The position numbers and the translations under genes were made by a program. The notes beneath the pieces were generated by a model that saw nothing but the letters and a program-made list of their open reading frames with translations, made no database searches and was not told the origin of the DNA. Positions 25,994-34,477 of a DNA stretch of 56,815 nt are shown here, one piece after another (position 1 is the stretch's first letter; every line of letters starts with the position of its first letter). The DNA lies in contig CAMBEI010000012.1 of NCBI GenBank assembly GCA_945865645.1, forward strand, positions 1 through 56,815. The letters are read 5' to 3'. This DNA is from Chitinophaga pinensis. Its GTDB lineage: Bacteria; Bacteroidota; Bacteroidia; Chitinophagales; Chitinophagaceae.

Positions 25994-28366
25994 ATGTGGC
26001 AACGGTTAGGAAAATTAGTACTTAAGTTTAGAAGACCTTTGCTAGCAATTTTGCTATTAATTACTGTAGTGATGGGTTTTTATGCCAGCAAGGTTAAGTT
26101 GAGTTATGAGTTTTCGAGAGCTATACCTACAGATAATTCAAAATACAAAGCTTATAAAGCGTTTAAGCAAAAATTTGGAGATGATGGCAATTTGCTTGTT
26201 GCGGGCATTCAAACTGACAGTTTGTTTACTTTAAAAATATTCAATGCATACCAATCGCTTCATCAGCGGTTAAAAGAAATAGAACATGTAGAGGATATCT
26301 TAAGCATACCATCAGCGGTTAATTTGCTTAAAGATTCGGCCACACAAAAGTTGATAGCTCAAAAAATATTTTCCGATTCTATCTCAACACAAGCAGTATT
26401 AGATAGCGGAGTAAATATCTTTTTCAATTTTCCTTTTTATCGTAGTTTACTCTACAATAAGGAAACAAATTCTTACCTAATTGCTGTACGCATAAAAAAA
26501 GAAGTGCTTAATTCAAAAGCACGCACCCTAGTTATTAATAACATCACGTTGGCCGTAAAAGAATTTGAAGAAAAAACAAATATTAAAGTTCACTTAAGTG
26601 GCTTGCCTTTAATACGCACCGTGGTAGCCGATAGAATTCAGCACGAAATGAAATACTTTTTATTTGGCTCGCTTTTATTAAGTGCATTAATACTTTTAAT
26701 TTTCTTTCGTTCTATAAGCACAACCTTACTTTCATTGCTGGTAGTAATTTTGGGAGTTATTTGGAGTGTAGGTGTTTTGTATTTGTGCGGGTATCAGATT
26801 ACGTTATTAACGGCACTAATCCCCTGCCTAGTTGTAGTAATAGGCATACCTAATTGCATTTATTTTATTAATAAATATCATAGTTCTTGGATAAAACTTA
26901 TGGATGGCGGCAAAACACTTCAGGAGATAAAAGAGAACAAACAACAGGCATTAATTGATATGGTTAGCAAGATGGGGGTGGTAACTTTATTTTGTAATTT
27001 AACAGCAGCCATTGGTTTTGCAGTTTTTGCATTAACCAAAAGTGCGATACTTAAAGAATTTGGGGTAGTGTCTGGTATAAGTATTATGATCATTTTTGTA
27101 ATTTCATTTATACTGTTGCCTGCTGTATTAAGTTATTTACCTGTACCCAAACCAGCGCAAATAAAGTACCTAAACAACCGGTGTGTTATTAATTTTTTAT
27201 TACAAATTGAAAGATGGGTTTTTCATTATAAAAAAATAGTGTACATTATTACTACAGTTGTTTTAGTTTTTTCGATTATTGGTATTTTTAAGTTAAAAAG
27301 CGTTTCATTTATTGTGGATGACCTACCCAAAACCGATAAAATTTATACCGATCTAAAATTTTTTGAAAAAAACTTTCATGGGGTAATGCCACTAGAGATT
27401 GTAGTTGATACAAAAAAGCGAAATGGACTTGCGGGGTTAACAGCCCTGGCGATTTACGAAAAGATAGATTCTTTATCTACCTATATTACGGGTCAATCTG
27501 AAATGAGTCGTCCGTTAAGCGTAGCAGAGGGCTTAAAATTTGCTAAACAGGCTTTTTTTGAAGGAGATTCAGCTAATTATCAGCTTCCTAATAGTTTTGA
27601 CGGGGCTTTTATAGGCGAATATTTAAGGCCAAATAGGCAGGACACTGGCACTAAGAATAACCTAGCTAAAATGTTAAGCAACTTTGTTGATAGTGGCCGA
27701 CAAAGTGCCCGAATTAGTATTAATATGGCCGATGTGGGTACCGAAAAACTGCCTATATTATTAAAAGGAATTGAACAAAGGGCCAATGAAATATTTGGTA
27801 CGTCATCTTACAAAATTCATCTTACTGGCACTAGTATTACTTTTTTAGAAGGCAGCCGTTTTATTGTAAATGGATTAAAGGATAGTATTTTTTGGGCTTT
27901 TCTTTTAATTGCCTTATGTATGTTTTATTTATTTAAATCGGCCCGTATTTTATTATGTTCCATCATACCTAATGTTATTCCACTAATTATTACTGCTGGT
28001 ATTATGGGCTGGTCTGGTGTACCTTTGAAGCCATCTACGGTATTGGTTTTTAGTGTAGCATTAGGCATAGCTGTGGATATAACAATACGATTTTTAGTTA
28101 ATTATAAGCAAGAATTACCTACCTATAATAACAACATTATTGAAACGATTAGTGCAACTATTAAAAATACAGGACTAAGCATAGTTTATACTGCATTAGT
28201 ATTAATAGCTGGTTTTATTATTTTTTGTGCTAGTAGTTTTGGAGGCACTATTGCATTGGGTTGGCTAACCTCTGTAACCCTATTGGTAGCAACTTTAACT
28301 AATCTTGTCTTACTGCCTGTTTTATTGCTGTTATTACATCCCCAAAAATTAAAGGATAATTTGTAA
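25994..28366 (+). CDS. MMPL/RND-superfamily exporter
   Basis: 790 residues with the duplicated RND plan: one N-terminal helix, a large periplasmic domain (about 35-215), five helices, a second single helix near residues 415-435, a second loop, then five helices. This is the MMPL/SSD-type, lipid or hopanoid exporter group rather than AcrB-like drug pumps, judged by length and the lack of an adjacent membrane-fusion protein or TolC-like gene. The substrate cannot be inferred. A near-consensus CTTTGCAC box precedes it by about 35 bp. Confidence 0.85.
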   Translation: MWQRLGKLVLKFRRPLLAILLLITVVMGFYASKVKLSYEFSRAIPTDNSKYKAYKAFKQKFGDDGNLLVAGIQTDSLFTLKIFNAYQSLHQRLKEIEHVEDILSIPSAVNLLKDSATQKLIAQKIFSDSISTQAVLDSGVNIFFNFPFYRSLLYNKETNSYLIAVRIKKEVLNSKARTLVINNITLAVKEFEEKTNIKVHLSGLPLIRTVVADRIQHEMKYFLFGSLLLSALILLIFFRSISTTLLSLLVVILGVIWSVGVLYLCGYQITLLTALIPCLVVVIGIPNCIYFINKYHSSWIKLMDGGKTLQEIKENKQQALIDMVSKMGVVTLFCNLTAAIGFAVFALTKSAILKEFGVVSGISIMIIFVISFILLPAVLSYLPVPKPAQIKYLNNRCVINFLLQIERWVFHYKKIVYIITTVVLVFSIIGIFKLKSVSFIVDDLPKTDKIYTDLKFFEKNFHGVMPLEIVVDTKKRNGLAGLTALAIYEKIDSLSTYITGQSEMSRPLSVAEGLKFAKQAFFEGDSANYQLPNSFDGAFIGEYLRPNRQDTGTKNNLAKMLSNFVDSGRQSARISINMADVGTEKLPILLKGIEQRANEIFGTSSYKIHLTGTSITFLEGSRFIVNGLKDSIFWAFLLIALCMFYLFKSARILLCSIIPNVIPLIITAGIMGWSGVPLKPSTVLVFSVALGIAVDITIRFLVNYKQELPTYNNNIIETISATIKNTGLSIVYTALVLIAGFIIFCASSFGGTIALGWLTSVTLLVATLTNLVLLPVLLLLLHPQKLKDNL

Positions 28367-28395
28367 AACAAGTAGCATATTTAATTTTCATTTTT

Positions 28396-28412
28396 GCACC
28401 TTAAAAAGGTGC
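28396..28412 (+). terminator. Short hairpin after the MMPL gene, weak terminator candidate
   Basis: GCACCTT (28396-28402) and AAGGTGC (28406-28412) form a 7-bp stem with an AAA loop, 30 bp past the MMPL stop. There is no T-run after it on either strand, so it may instead be a leader stem or simple palindrome. Confidence 0.3.
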
Positions 28413-28469
28413 TTAAGCCTAGAATTAGAAAAAGAAAATCAGAAAAAAAGCAATAAAAGTGTTAAAGTA

Positions 28470-28502
28470 TTTGATAATTACATAAAATGTGAATTATATT
28501 TG
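28470..28502 (+). promoter_or_regulatory. Full promoter for the SusC/SusD pair
   Basis: TTTG (28470-28473), 21 nt spacer, then TATATTTG (28495-28502), a match to the Bacteroidota -33/-7 consensus in sequence and spacing. The ATG is at 28524, giving a leader of about 15 nt. This suggests expression by the housekeeping sigma factor. Confidence 0.75.
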
Positions 28503-28523
28503 TTGCTATAAACTAATAAGCAA

Positions 28524-31500
28524 ATGAGAAAATTGATTTTAATTGCATCGGCTGTATTTGTATTTACACTACAGGCAGCTGCCCAGAACCTTACGATAAG
28601 TGGTAAGGTTACTGATGAAAAAGCACTTTCTTTAGAGGGTGTTTCAATTACTACGTCTGATGGAAAGTATGGAACACAGACAGAAAAAGACGGATCCTAC
28701 AGCATTTCCCTTCCAGCTTCAGTAAAAAGGCTTAATTTCTCTATGGTAAATTTTGAACCCCAATCAAAATCAGTTGGAAAAAATTTAGTTATTAATGTGT
28801 CTTTAAAATTAAAAGATGCACAATTAGAGGAAGCGGTTGTAGTAGTTGGTTACGGAACTCAAAAGAGAAGAGAGGCAACAGGAAGCGTTACTTCAGTAAA
28901 AGGTTCCGTTATTGCTGATAAGCCAGTACAAAGTTTTGAACAAGCCTTAGCAGGACGTGCTGCTGGTGTTCAAATCACTATCCCCAATGGCGTTTTAAAT
29001 ACGCCTCCAGTTTTTCGTATAAGGGGTACAAACTCTATTTCGCTCAGTTCTTACCCGTTAATTGTTGTTGATGGTATCCCTAGTCCTACGGGCGATTTTA
29101 CCTCAACTAGCGCTGCGGGTAATGCTTTAGCTAGTATTAATCCTAACGATATTGAATCTATAGATATCGCCAAAGACGCTGCTGCAGCTGCTATTTATGG
29201 CAGTCGCGCCGCTAATGGTGTTGTATTTATTACTACAAAAAAAGGGAAACTGGGTAAAACAAGGGTTAATTACAACTCTTCATATAGTTTTACTAGTCCT
29301 TATGGTATTCCTGATGTAATGAATGCACAACAATATACTGATTACAAAAACCGAGCAATAGCGAATAATCAAAATTTAAGTCCAGTTACCAATCAATTTC
29401 GCTTAACAGCAGGACCAGATGGGCAGCCTATTAATACACGCTGGGCAGATTATGTTTACCGTCAGGGTTTTGCACAAGATCAAAATCTGAATATTTCCGG
29501 CGCAAATGAGAATACTTCTTATTATTTTTCTGCAGGCTATACTAAACAGGAAGGTATTGTAAAATCAAATGATTTTGCACGTAAGAATATTTTAATGAAT
29601 ATCAATAATAAATTTAATTCAAAATTTACTATTGGGGCTAAGCTTTCCTACTCAAACGAGCAGAATTTAGCGCATGTGTCTTCGGGTTCTCTAGCTGGGG
29701 AAGCCTTTGGTACGGCAGGATTAGGTCGCACACAATTTGTTACTGCACCTAATATTTCGCCTTATAAAAATGATGGTACTTATAATATCTCTACTGCCGG
29801 TAATTTTATTGGCGGTATGAATAACACTTATGCCCAGGTTGGTTTTTATAATCCTGTTGTGGGATTAGATTTAAACCGTCAGAACAGTGAAACAAACCAT
29901 ATTCAATCAAGTATTTCTGCACAGTTTAAACCTGTTAGTTGGGCTACGCTAAAATCTGTTTATGGCATTGATTATCTTTTTGTAGATAATGAAATATTTG
30001 CATCACCTATACATGGAGATGGATTTGCATCTATTGGTTCTGCATCTAGCACTTTAGGAAAGTATAAAAGATGGACTTGGACAAATACAGCACAGGCTGA
30101 CTATATTTTTAAACAAAAACACACAGTAAGTGCATTGGCTGGATATGAAGAAGACCGCAGAACTTCTGTAGGGTTTGGTATTAATAGAACAGCGGTATCT
30201 GATCCAGTATATACTGTAATTCAAGCAGGTTGGGGTATTAATAACTCAACAGGCTCGGCTTATGGTGAAAATTTTCTTAGATCAATTTTTGGTCGTTTTA
30301 ATTATGATTTTAATAAAAAATATTTTTTTAGCGCCAATCTTCGCCAAGATGAATACTCTGCTTTACCCTTTCAAAAAGAAACCTTTTGGGGCATTTCTGC
30401 AGGTTGGGATTTAAACACGGAGAAAATTTGGGATAATATAGGAATGAAAAATATTTTTAGCAGTTTTAAATTACGTAGTAGTTATGGCAAAGTGGGTAAT
30501 ACTGGTGGTATCGGCGATTATGCTTCTTATTCTACCTATGGCTCTGGTCTTTATGGTGGTAACCCTACCTTGCTATTTAACACTGCAGGTAATGATAAGT
30601 TGAATTGGGAAACTAGTAAGAAATTTGATATAGGGGTTAATTTTGGTGTATTAAAAGAAAAAATAACTATTGAGGCAAATTATTATAAGAATAATGCCAG
30701 TAATCTAATTTTAAACGTACCACAAGCTCCCTCTGCTGGTTTGCCATCTTCGGTGCCTGCTAACGTTGGTAAAATGTATAACAAAGGAATCGAGTTAACG
30801 CTTAATGCTATTGCTGTAAATGATAATAATTTTACTTGGACGGTTAATTTTAATTATACAAACAATAAAAATAGGGTAACTGAATTAGCTCCTGGTTTAA
30901 ATCAAGTACTAACCGCTTCTTCGAGTTTAGAGACTGTTAACAGAACTGCTGTAGGGTTTTCTTTAGGTAGTTTGTGGTTGGTGCGCAACGCAGGCGTTGA
31001 TCCAGCAACAGGTAGCAGGGCTTTATTAAATGGTGGCGGTTACAAAGTGTTGTATCGCTTTGCTCCAAACGCAGCAGCTGGTCAGTTTAACTGGTCAAAT
31101 ACAGATGGAACTAGATATAACAGTGTTACCGGTCCTACTGCAGGCTCAGCTATAACTGTTAATCAAAATGATGATGCATGGATGTATAATGCACTACCTA
31201 AATTTTATGGCGGTTTAAACAATAGTTTTAAATATAAAAACTTTGATTTAGATGTGTTGCTTACTTACTCTGGCGGTAACTATGTTTATTATGGCTCATG
31301 GGCAGGTTTACACGATCAGCGTTTTTGGAACAATCATGTAGATGTATTGGGTGCATGGAAACAACCTGGTGACATTAGTTCTGTACCAAGGCCTGTTTAT
31401 GGAGATAACCTTTCCAATGGGTCTGCTTTACCAATGACATATAGCATGTTTAAAGGCGATTTTATAAAGTTGAAAAATGTAACATTTGGATATAATATTC

Positions 31501-31700
31501 CTGCAGATGCAATTAAAAAATTAAAGATAAGCAGTGCAAGGTTTTATGTTAGTGGAACAAATTTGCACATCTTTACAGATTATCCTGGTCCTGATCCTGA
31601 AGTTTCTTCAAACGGAAACACAGGAAGCGGACAAGGCGTTGATAGAAACACAATTGCCAACGGACGTACCATTTTAGTTGGTGTAAATATTGGACTATAA
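28524..31700 (+). CDS. SusC/RagA TonB-linked outer-membrane transporter
   Basis: 1058 residues. Signal peptide (LIASAVFVFTLQAAAQ), an N-terminal carboxypeptidase-regulatory-like domain (about 22-95), then VVVGYGTQKRREATGSV and the plug with IVVDGIPSP and SIDIAKDAAAAAIYGSRAAN, followed by the 22-strand barrel. It imports large solutes with a SusD lipoprotein and TonB energy. The protein ends GVNIGL, without the usual terminal phenylalanine. There is no glycoside hydrolase or sensor nearby, so the ligand (glycan, peptide or other) is unknown. Confidence 0.95.
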   Translation: MRKLILIASAVFVFTLQAAAQNLTISGKVTDEKALSLEGVSITTSDGKYGTQTEKDGSYSISLPASVKRLNFSMVNFEPQSKSVGKNLVINVSLKLKDAQLEEAVVVVGYGTQKRREATGSVTSVKGSVIADKPVQSFEQALAGRAAGVQITIPNGVLNTPPVFRIRGTNSISLSSYPLIVVDGIPSPTGDFTSTSAAGNALASINPNDIESIDIAKDAAAAAIYGSRAANGVVFITTKKGKLGKTRVNYNSSYSFTSPYGIPDVMNAQQYTDYKNRAIANNQNLSPVTNQFRLTAGPDGQPINTRWADYVYRQGFAQDQNLNISGANENTSYYFSAGYTKQEGIVKSNDFARKNILMNINNKFNSKFTIGAKLSYSNEQNLAHVSSGSLAGEAFGTAGLGRTQFVTAPNISPYKNDGTYNISTAGNFIGGMNNTYAQVGFYNPVVGLDLNRQNSETNHIQSSISAQFKPVSWATLKSVYGIDYLFVDNEIFASPIHGDGFASIGSASSTLGKYKRWTWTNTAQADYIFKQKHTVSALAGYEEDRRTSVGFGINRTAVSDPVYTVIQAGWGINNSTGSAYGENFLRSIFGRFNYDFNKKYFFSANLRQDEYSALPFQKETFWGISAGWDLNTEKIWDNIGMKNIFSSFKLRSSYGKVGNTGGIGDYASYSTYGSGLYGGNPTLLFNTAGNDKLNWETSKKFDIGVNFGVLKEKITIEANYYKNNASNLILNVPQAPSAGLPSSVPANVGKMYNKGIELTLNAIAVNDNNFTWTVNFNYTNNKNRVTELAPGLNQVLTASSSLETVNRTAVGFSLGSLWLVRNAGVDPATGSRALLNGGGYKVLYRFAPNAAAGQFNWSNTDGTRYNSVTGPTAGSAITVNQNDDAWMYNALPKFYGGLNNSFKYKNFDLDVLLTYSGGNYVYYGSWAGLHDQRFWNNHVDVLGAWKQPGDISSVPRPVYGDNLSNGSALPMTYSMFKGDFIKLKNVTFGYNIPADAIKKLKISSARFYVSGTNLHIFTDYPGPDPEVSSNGNTGSGQGVDRNTIANGRTILVGVNIGL

Positions 31701-31735
31701 TAATATTGGATTATAAATTTATAAATTCGTTAAGA

Positions 31736-33202
31736 ATGAAAAATAAAATAAAATACATTATCAGCTTTTGTTTCTGCAGTATGTTAACCATGTCCTGCGA
31801 TAAAGATTTGCTAATACCTATTCCGCAAACATCTATAACAGATATTACTTCGTTTGATACACCTGAGCGTGTGTTAAACCAAGCCCGATCAATGTACCAG
31901 GCTTTAAAAAATGGTAATTTTTATGGCGGTCGTTATATTGCATATGGCGATATAAGGGGAGAAGACTTTATTAACGAAACAACCAATGTGGTTACAGGGT
32001 TTGATGTTTGGAATTTAAATCCAACAGGAACATCTACCAACTCTGTTCAAAATCTTTGGGCACAGGCTTATTATACTATTAATCTTTGCAATCTTTTTAT
32101 TGATGGTATGGCGGCTAAAGGCTCTGCGGTTGTAGGGGCTGCTTTATCTGCTAATTATCTTGGTGAAGCAAAGCTAGTACGTGCTTTATCTTATTATAGT
32201 TTGCTACAATTGTATGCAAGGCCGTATGCTGATGGTAACGGAAGTAAGCCCGGGTTGCCATTACGATTAACAGGTATTAAAGGATCTGGCTCGTCTGATT
32301 TAGCTAGAAGCTCTGTTGCAGCAGTATATACACAAATACTAAGCGATTTAGATTACGCCGAAACAAATCTTCCTTTAGTTAATGCTACTGCCGAGTTAAA
32401 TACTACCCGCGCACACCGTAACACAGCTATTGCTTTAAAAACAAGGGTTTATTTAAGTATGCAAAATTATACTGGTGTTATTACAGAAGCGAATAAAATA
32501 GTTGTTGGATTGGTAGCGCCTTTTAGCGCAACAACTGGTGTTATACATGCACTGCAACCAAGTATAACTACCGTTTTTACTACATATAATACTACCGAAT
32601 CAATTTTTTCATTACCAATGACGGCTACTGCTGGTGATAATCCAGGTACACAAAATTCACTTGCTTCTTATTATGTTAGAAGCGGTACTGCGCTTGGTAG
32701 TGCGGAGTATTCCTTAAATGCAAGTGGTATTTTAGCCAATGCAAATTGGGGTGCTGCTGACGTTAGAAGAACTGCTTTAGTTTACTTAAACGTAGCAACT
32801 GGCAAGAAATTTTCATCAAAATATCAAGTAGCTTCTCCCTATACGGACTACCCTCCAGTTATACGTTATTCTGAAGTATTGCTAAATCTTGCCGAAGCAT
32901 TGGCAAGAACAAATAGTACTGTAAATGCAAAAGCACTTGCACTTGTTAATGCAGTTCGTTCTCGTTCTGATGCGTCGGCAATAGTTGTTGCGACAACACA
33001 ACCAGACTTAATTAATGCAATTATGCTAGAAAGAAGAATTGAATTTTTGGGAGAAGGATTACGTAATAATGATCTTATGCGTTTAATGGAAACTATACCT
33101 GCTAAAGGCTCAGTATCTGCAAAAAATTCAACTGAAACAGGATATATCTGGCCAATTTCTTCTAATGAGTTATCACTTAATAGATTAATGACAGACAATT
33201 AA
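31736..33202 (+). CDS. SusD/RagB surface nutrient-binding lipoprotein
   Basis: 488 residues from the ATG at 31736; the frame opens with a TTG at 31706. The lipobox is at MLTMSCDKD. The SusD fold shows in LVRALSYYSLLQLYARPYAD, the TPR-like helices, and ERRIEFLGEGLRNNDLMR near the C-terminus. It caps the SusC transporter and binds ligand at the surface. The start lies 35 bp after the SusC stop, and the pair ends at a strong terminator. Confidence 0.94.
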   Translation: MKNKIKYIISFCFCSMLTMSCDKDLLIPIPQTSITDITSFDTPERVLNQARSMYQALKNGNFYGGRYIAYGDIRGEDFINETTNVVTGFDVWNLNPTGTSTNSVQNLWAQAYYTINLCNLFIDGMAAKGSAVVGAALSANYLGEAKLVRALSYYSLLQLYARPYADGNGSKPGLPLRLTGIKGSGSSDLARSSVAAVYTQILSDLDYAETNLPLVNATAELNTTRAHRNTAIALKTRVYLSMQNYTGVITEANKIVVGLVAPFSATTGVIHALQPSITTVFTTYNTTESIFSLPMTATAGDNPGTQNSLASYYVRSGTALGSAEYSLNASGILANANWGAADVRRTALVYLNVATGKKFSSKYQVASPYTDYPPVIRYSEVLLNLAEALARTNSTVNAKALALVNAVRSRSDASAIVVATTQPDLINAIMLERRIEFLGEGLRNNDLMRLMETIPAKGSVSAKNSTETGYIWPISSNELSLNRLMTDN

Positions 33203-33220
33203 AAAATACAAATTGAATAA

Positions 33221-33250
33221 AAAATCCAATCAATTTTTGATTGGATTTTT
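33221..33250 (+). terminator. Strong intrinsic terminator after SusD
   Basis: A 13-bp perfect stem (33221-33233 with 33237-33249) around a TTT loop, A-rich before and T-rich after. It is 18 bp past the SusD stop, and its symmetry suggests it also ends the convergent thioredoxin lipoprotein gene. Confidence 0.85.
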
Positions 33251-33271
33251 TATTTTAATAAACTAGCAAGT

Positions 33272-34420
33272 TTATTTTAAAACTTCAGCGAGTTTATTTA
33301 TTAAATCATTTCCCCTTAATCCAATTGCAATAATCTTTCCATTAGGGTTAATCAATACATTATAAGGTATTCCATCAAAACCATATAGTCCAACAGCTGC
33401 GCTGTTCCAATATTTTAAGTCACTAATATGTTGCCAGTTTAATTCATCTTCTTTAATAGCATTAAGCCATGCTTCTTTATTTTTATCAAGAGATACCCCT
33501 AATACAGTAAAATTTTTATTTTTAAATTGGCTATATGCTGCAACAACATTTGGATTTTCGTCCCTACACGGAGCGCACCAACTTGCCCAAAAATCTACTA
33601 AAACATATTTCCCACGCATCTGATTTAAAGAAAAAGAATTATCGTTAACATCATTCATTGTTATTTCTGGCGCCATATCGCCAATGGCTAGTGTAGTATT
33701 TGACTGCTGTGGTGTTTGTATTTTATTCGTTGTTTGTTTTTTTACATAATCAAGTGCACCGGCAATACCTTTGTGGTTAGGGAAACGTTTAACAAGGTTA
33801 GTTAATGGCATTTCATATTTACTAATTTCAACAGGAGCCATAGTAGCAGCAAATAGAGATACAATTGGGCTTTTAGAGGTATCGGCATAACTAAAACAGT
33901 AGGCACTGAAATTATCCTTTAAAGCGGAAAATTCATTAGAAGTGACAATAAAAATACTATCTGTTTCTGAAACCCGAGCTTTAGTAAATTCTGAAAGTAA
34001 GCTGTTTTTATTAGACAGTAGTAATCCAATACTATCGGTGTACATGGTAAGCTTTTTTAAAGAACTGTTAGCAGAACCGCTAAAAAAACGACTAGCAGAT
34101 TCTGTTTTGTTAACATCAGCTGTAAATTTCATTTCGTCATCTTCATTAATAAAAAGATAGCTATTCATTTCATCTGCTGTACGCAGTCTGTACAAACCTT
34201 CTTCTTTAGCAATTGCAGATACTATAAATATTCCATTTTTTATTTCACCTGTGTCTAAAACCTCGGGTTGTTTTGCAATAAAAAATAATTCTTCCAAGTA
34301 TATTTTTTGATTGGCAATGGATTTTATTTCACCGGTAAGTGTAAATTTTCTTTTTTTAACATTCGAATTGCAGGAAAACAGAAAAATAGTTAAGGCTATT
34401 GCAGATAATATTTTTTTCAT
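33272..34420 (-). CDS. TlpA-like thioredoxin lipoprotein with DUF4369 domain
   Basis: 382 residues. Lipoprotein signal (IALTIFLFSCNSN), an N-terminal DUF4369-type beta domain (about 25-125), a helical middle, and a C-terminal thioredoxin fold with the redox motif ASWCAPCRDENP and the cis-proline IPYNVLINPNG. These Bacteroidota proteins are anchored in the periplasm and reduce disulfides or serve cytochrome maturation. It lies 57 bp upstream of the alaS stop-codon side (same strand, after alaS), so it may be transcribed with alaS. Confidence 0.9.
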   Translation of the reverse strand: MKKILSAIALTIFLFSCNSNVKKRKFTLTGEIKSIANQKIYLEELFFIAKQPEVLDTGEIKNGIFIVSAIAKEEGLYRLRTADEMNSYLFINEDDEMKFTADVNKTESASRFFSGSANSSLKKLTMYTDSIGLLLSNKNSLLSEFTKARVSETDSIFIVTSNEFSALKDNFSAYCFSYADTSKSPIVSLFAATMAPVEISKYEMPLTNLVKRFPNHKGIAGALDYVKKQTTNKIQTPQQSNTTLAIGDMAPEITMNDVNDNSFSLNQMRGKYVLVDFWASWCAPCRDENPNVVAAYSQFKNKNFTVLGVSLDKNKEAWLNAIKEDELNWQHISDLKYWNSAAVGLYGFDGIPYNVLINPNGKIIAIGLRGNDLINKLAEVLK

Positions 34421-34477
34421 TTATTATTATTTTCTTAAATACATTTAAGTTAAAAAAATAGTGAGTCAATTAGGTCG

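Noticed and set aside
28524..33202. Polysaccharide utilisation locus
   Set aside because: SusC and SusD are present but no carbohydrate-active enzyme or sensor is in the surrounding 10 kb.
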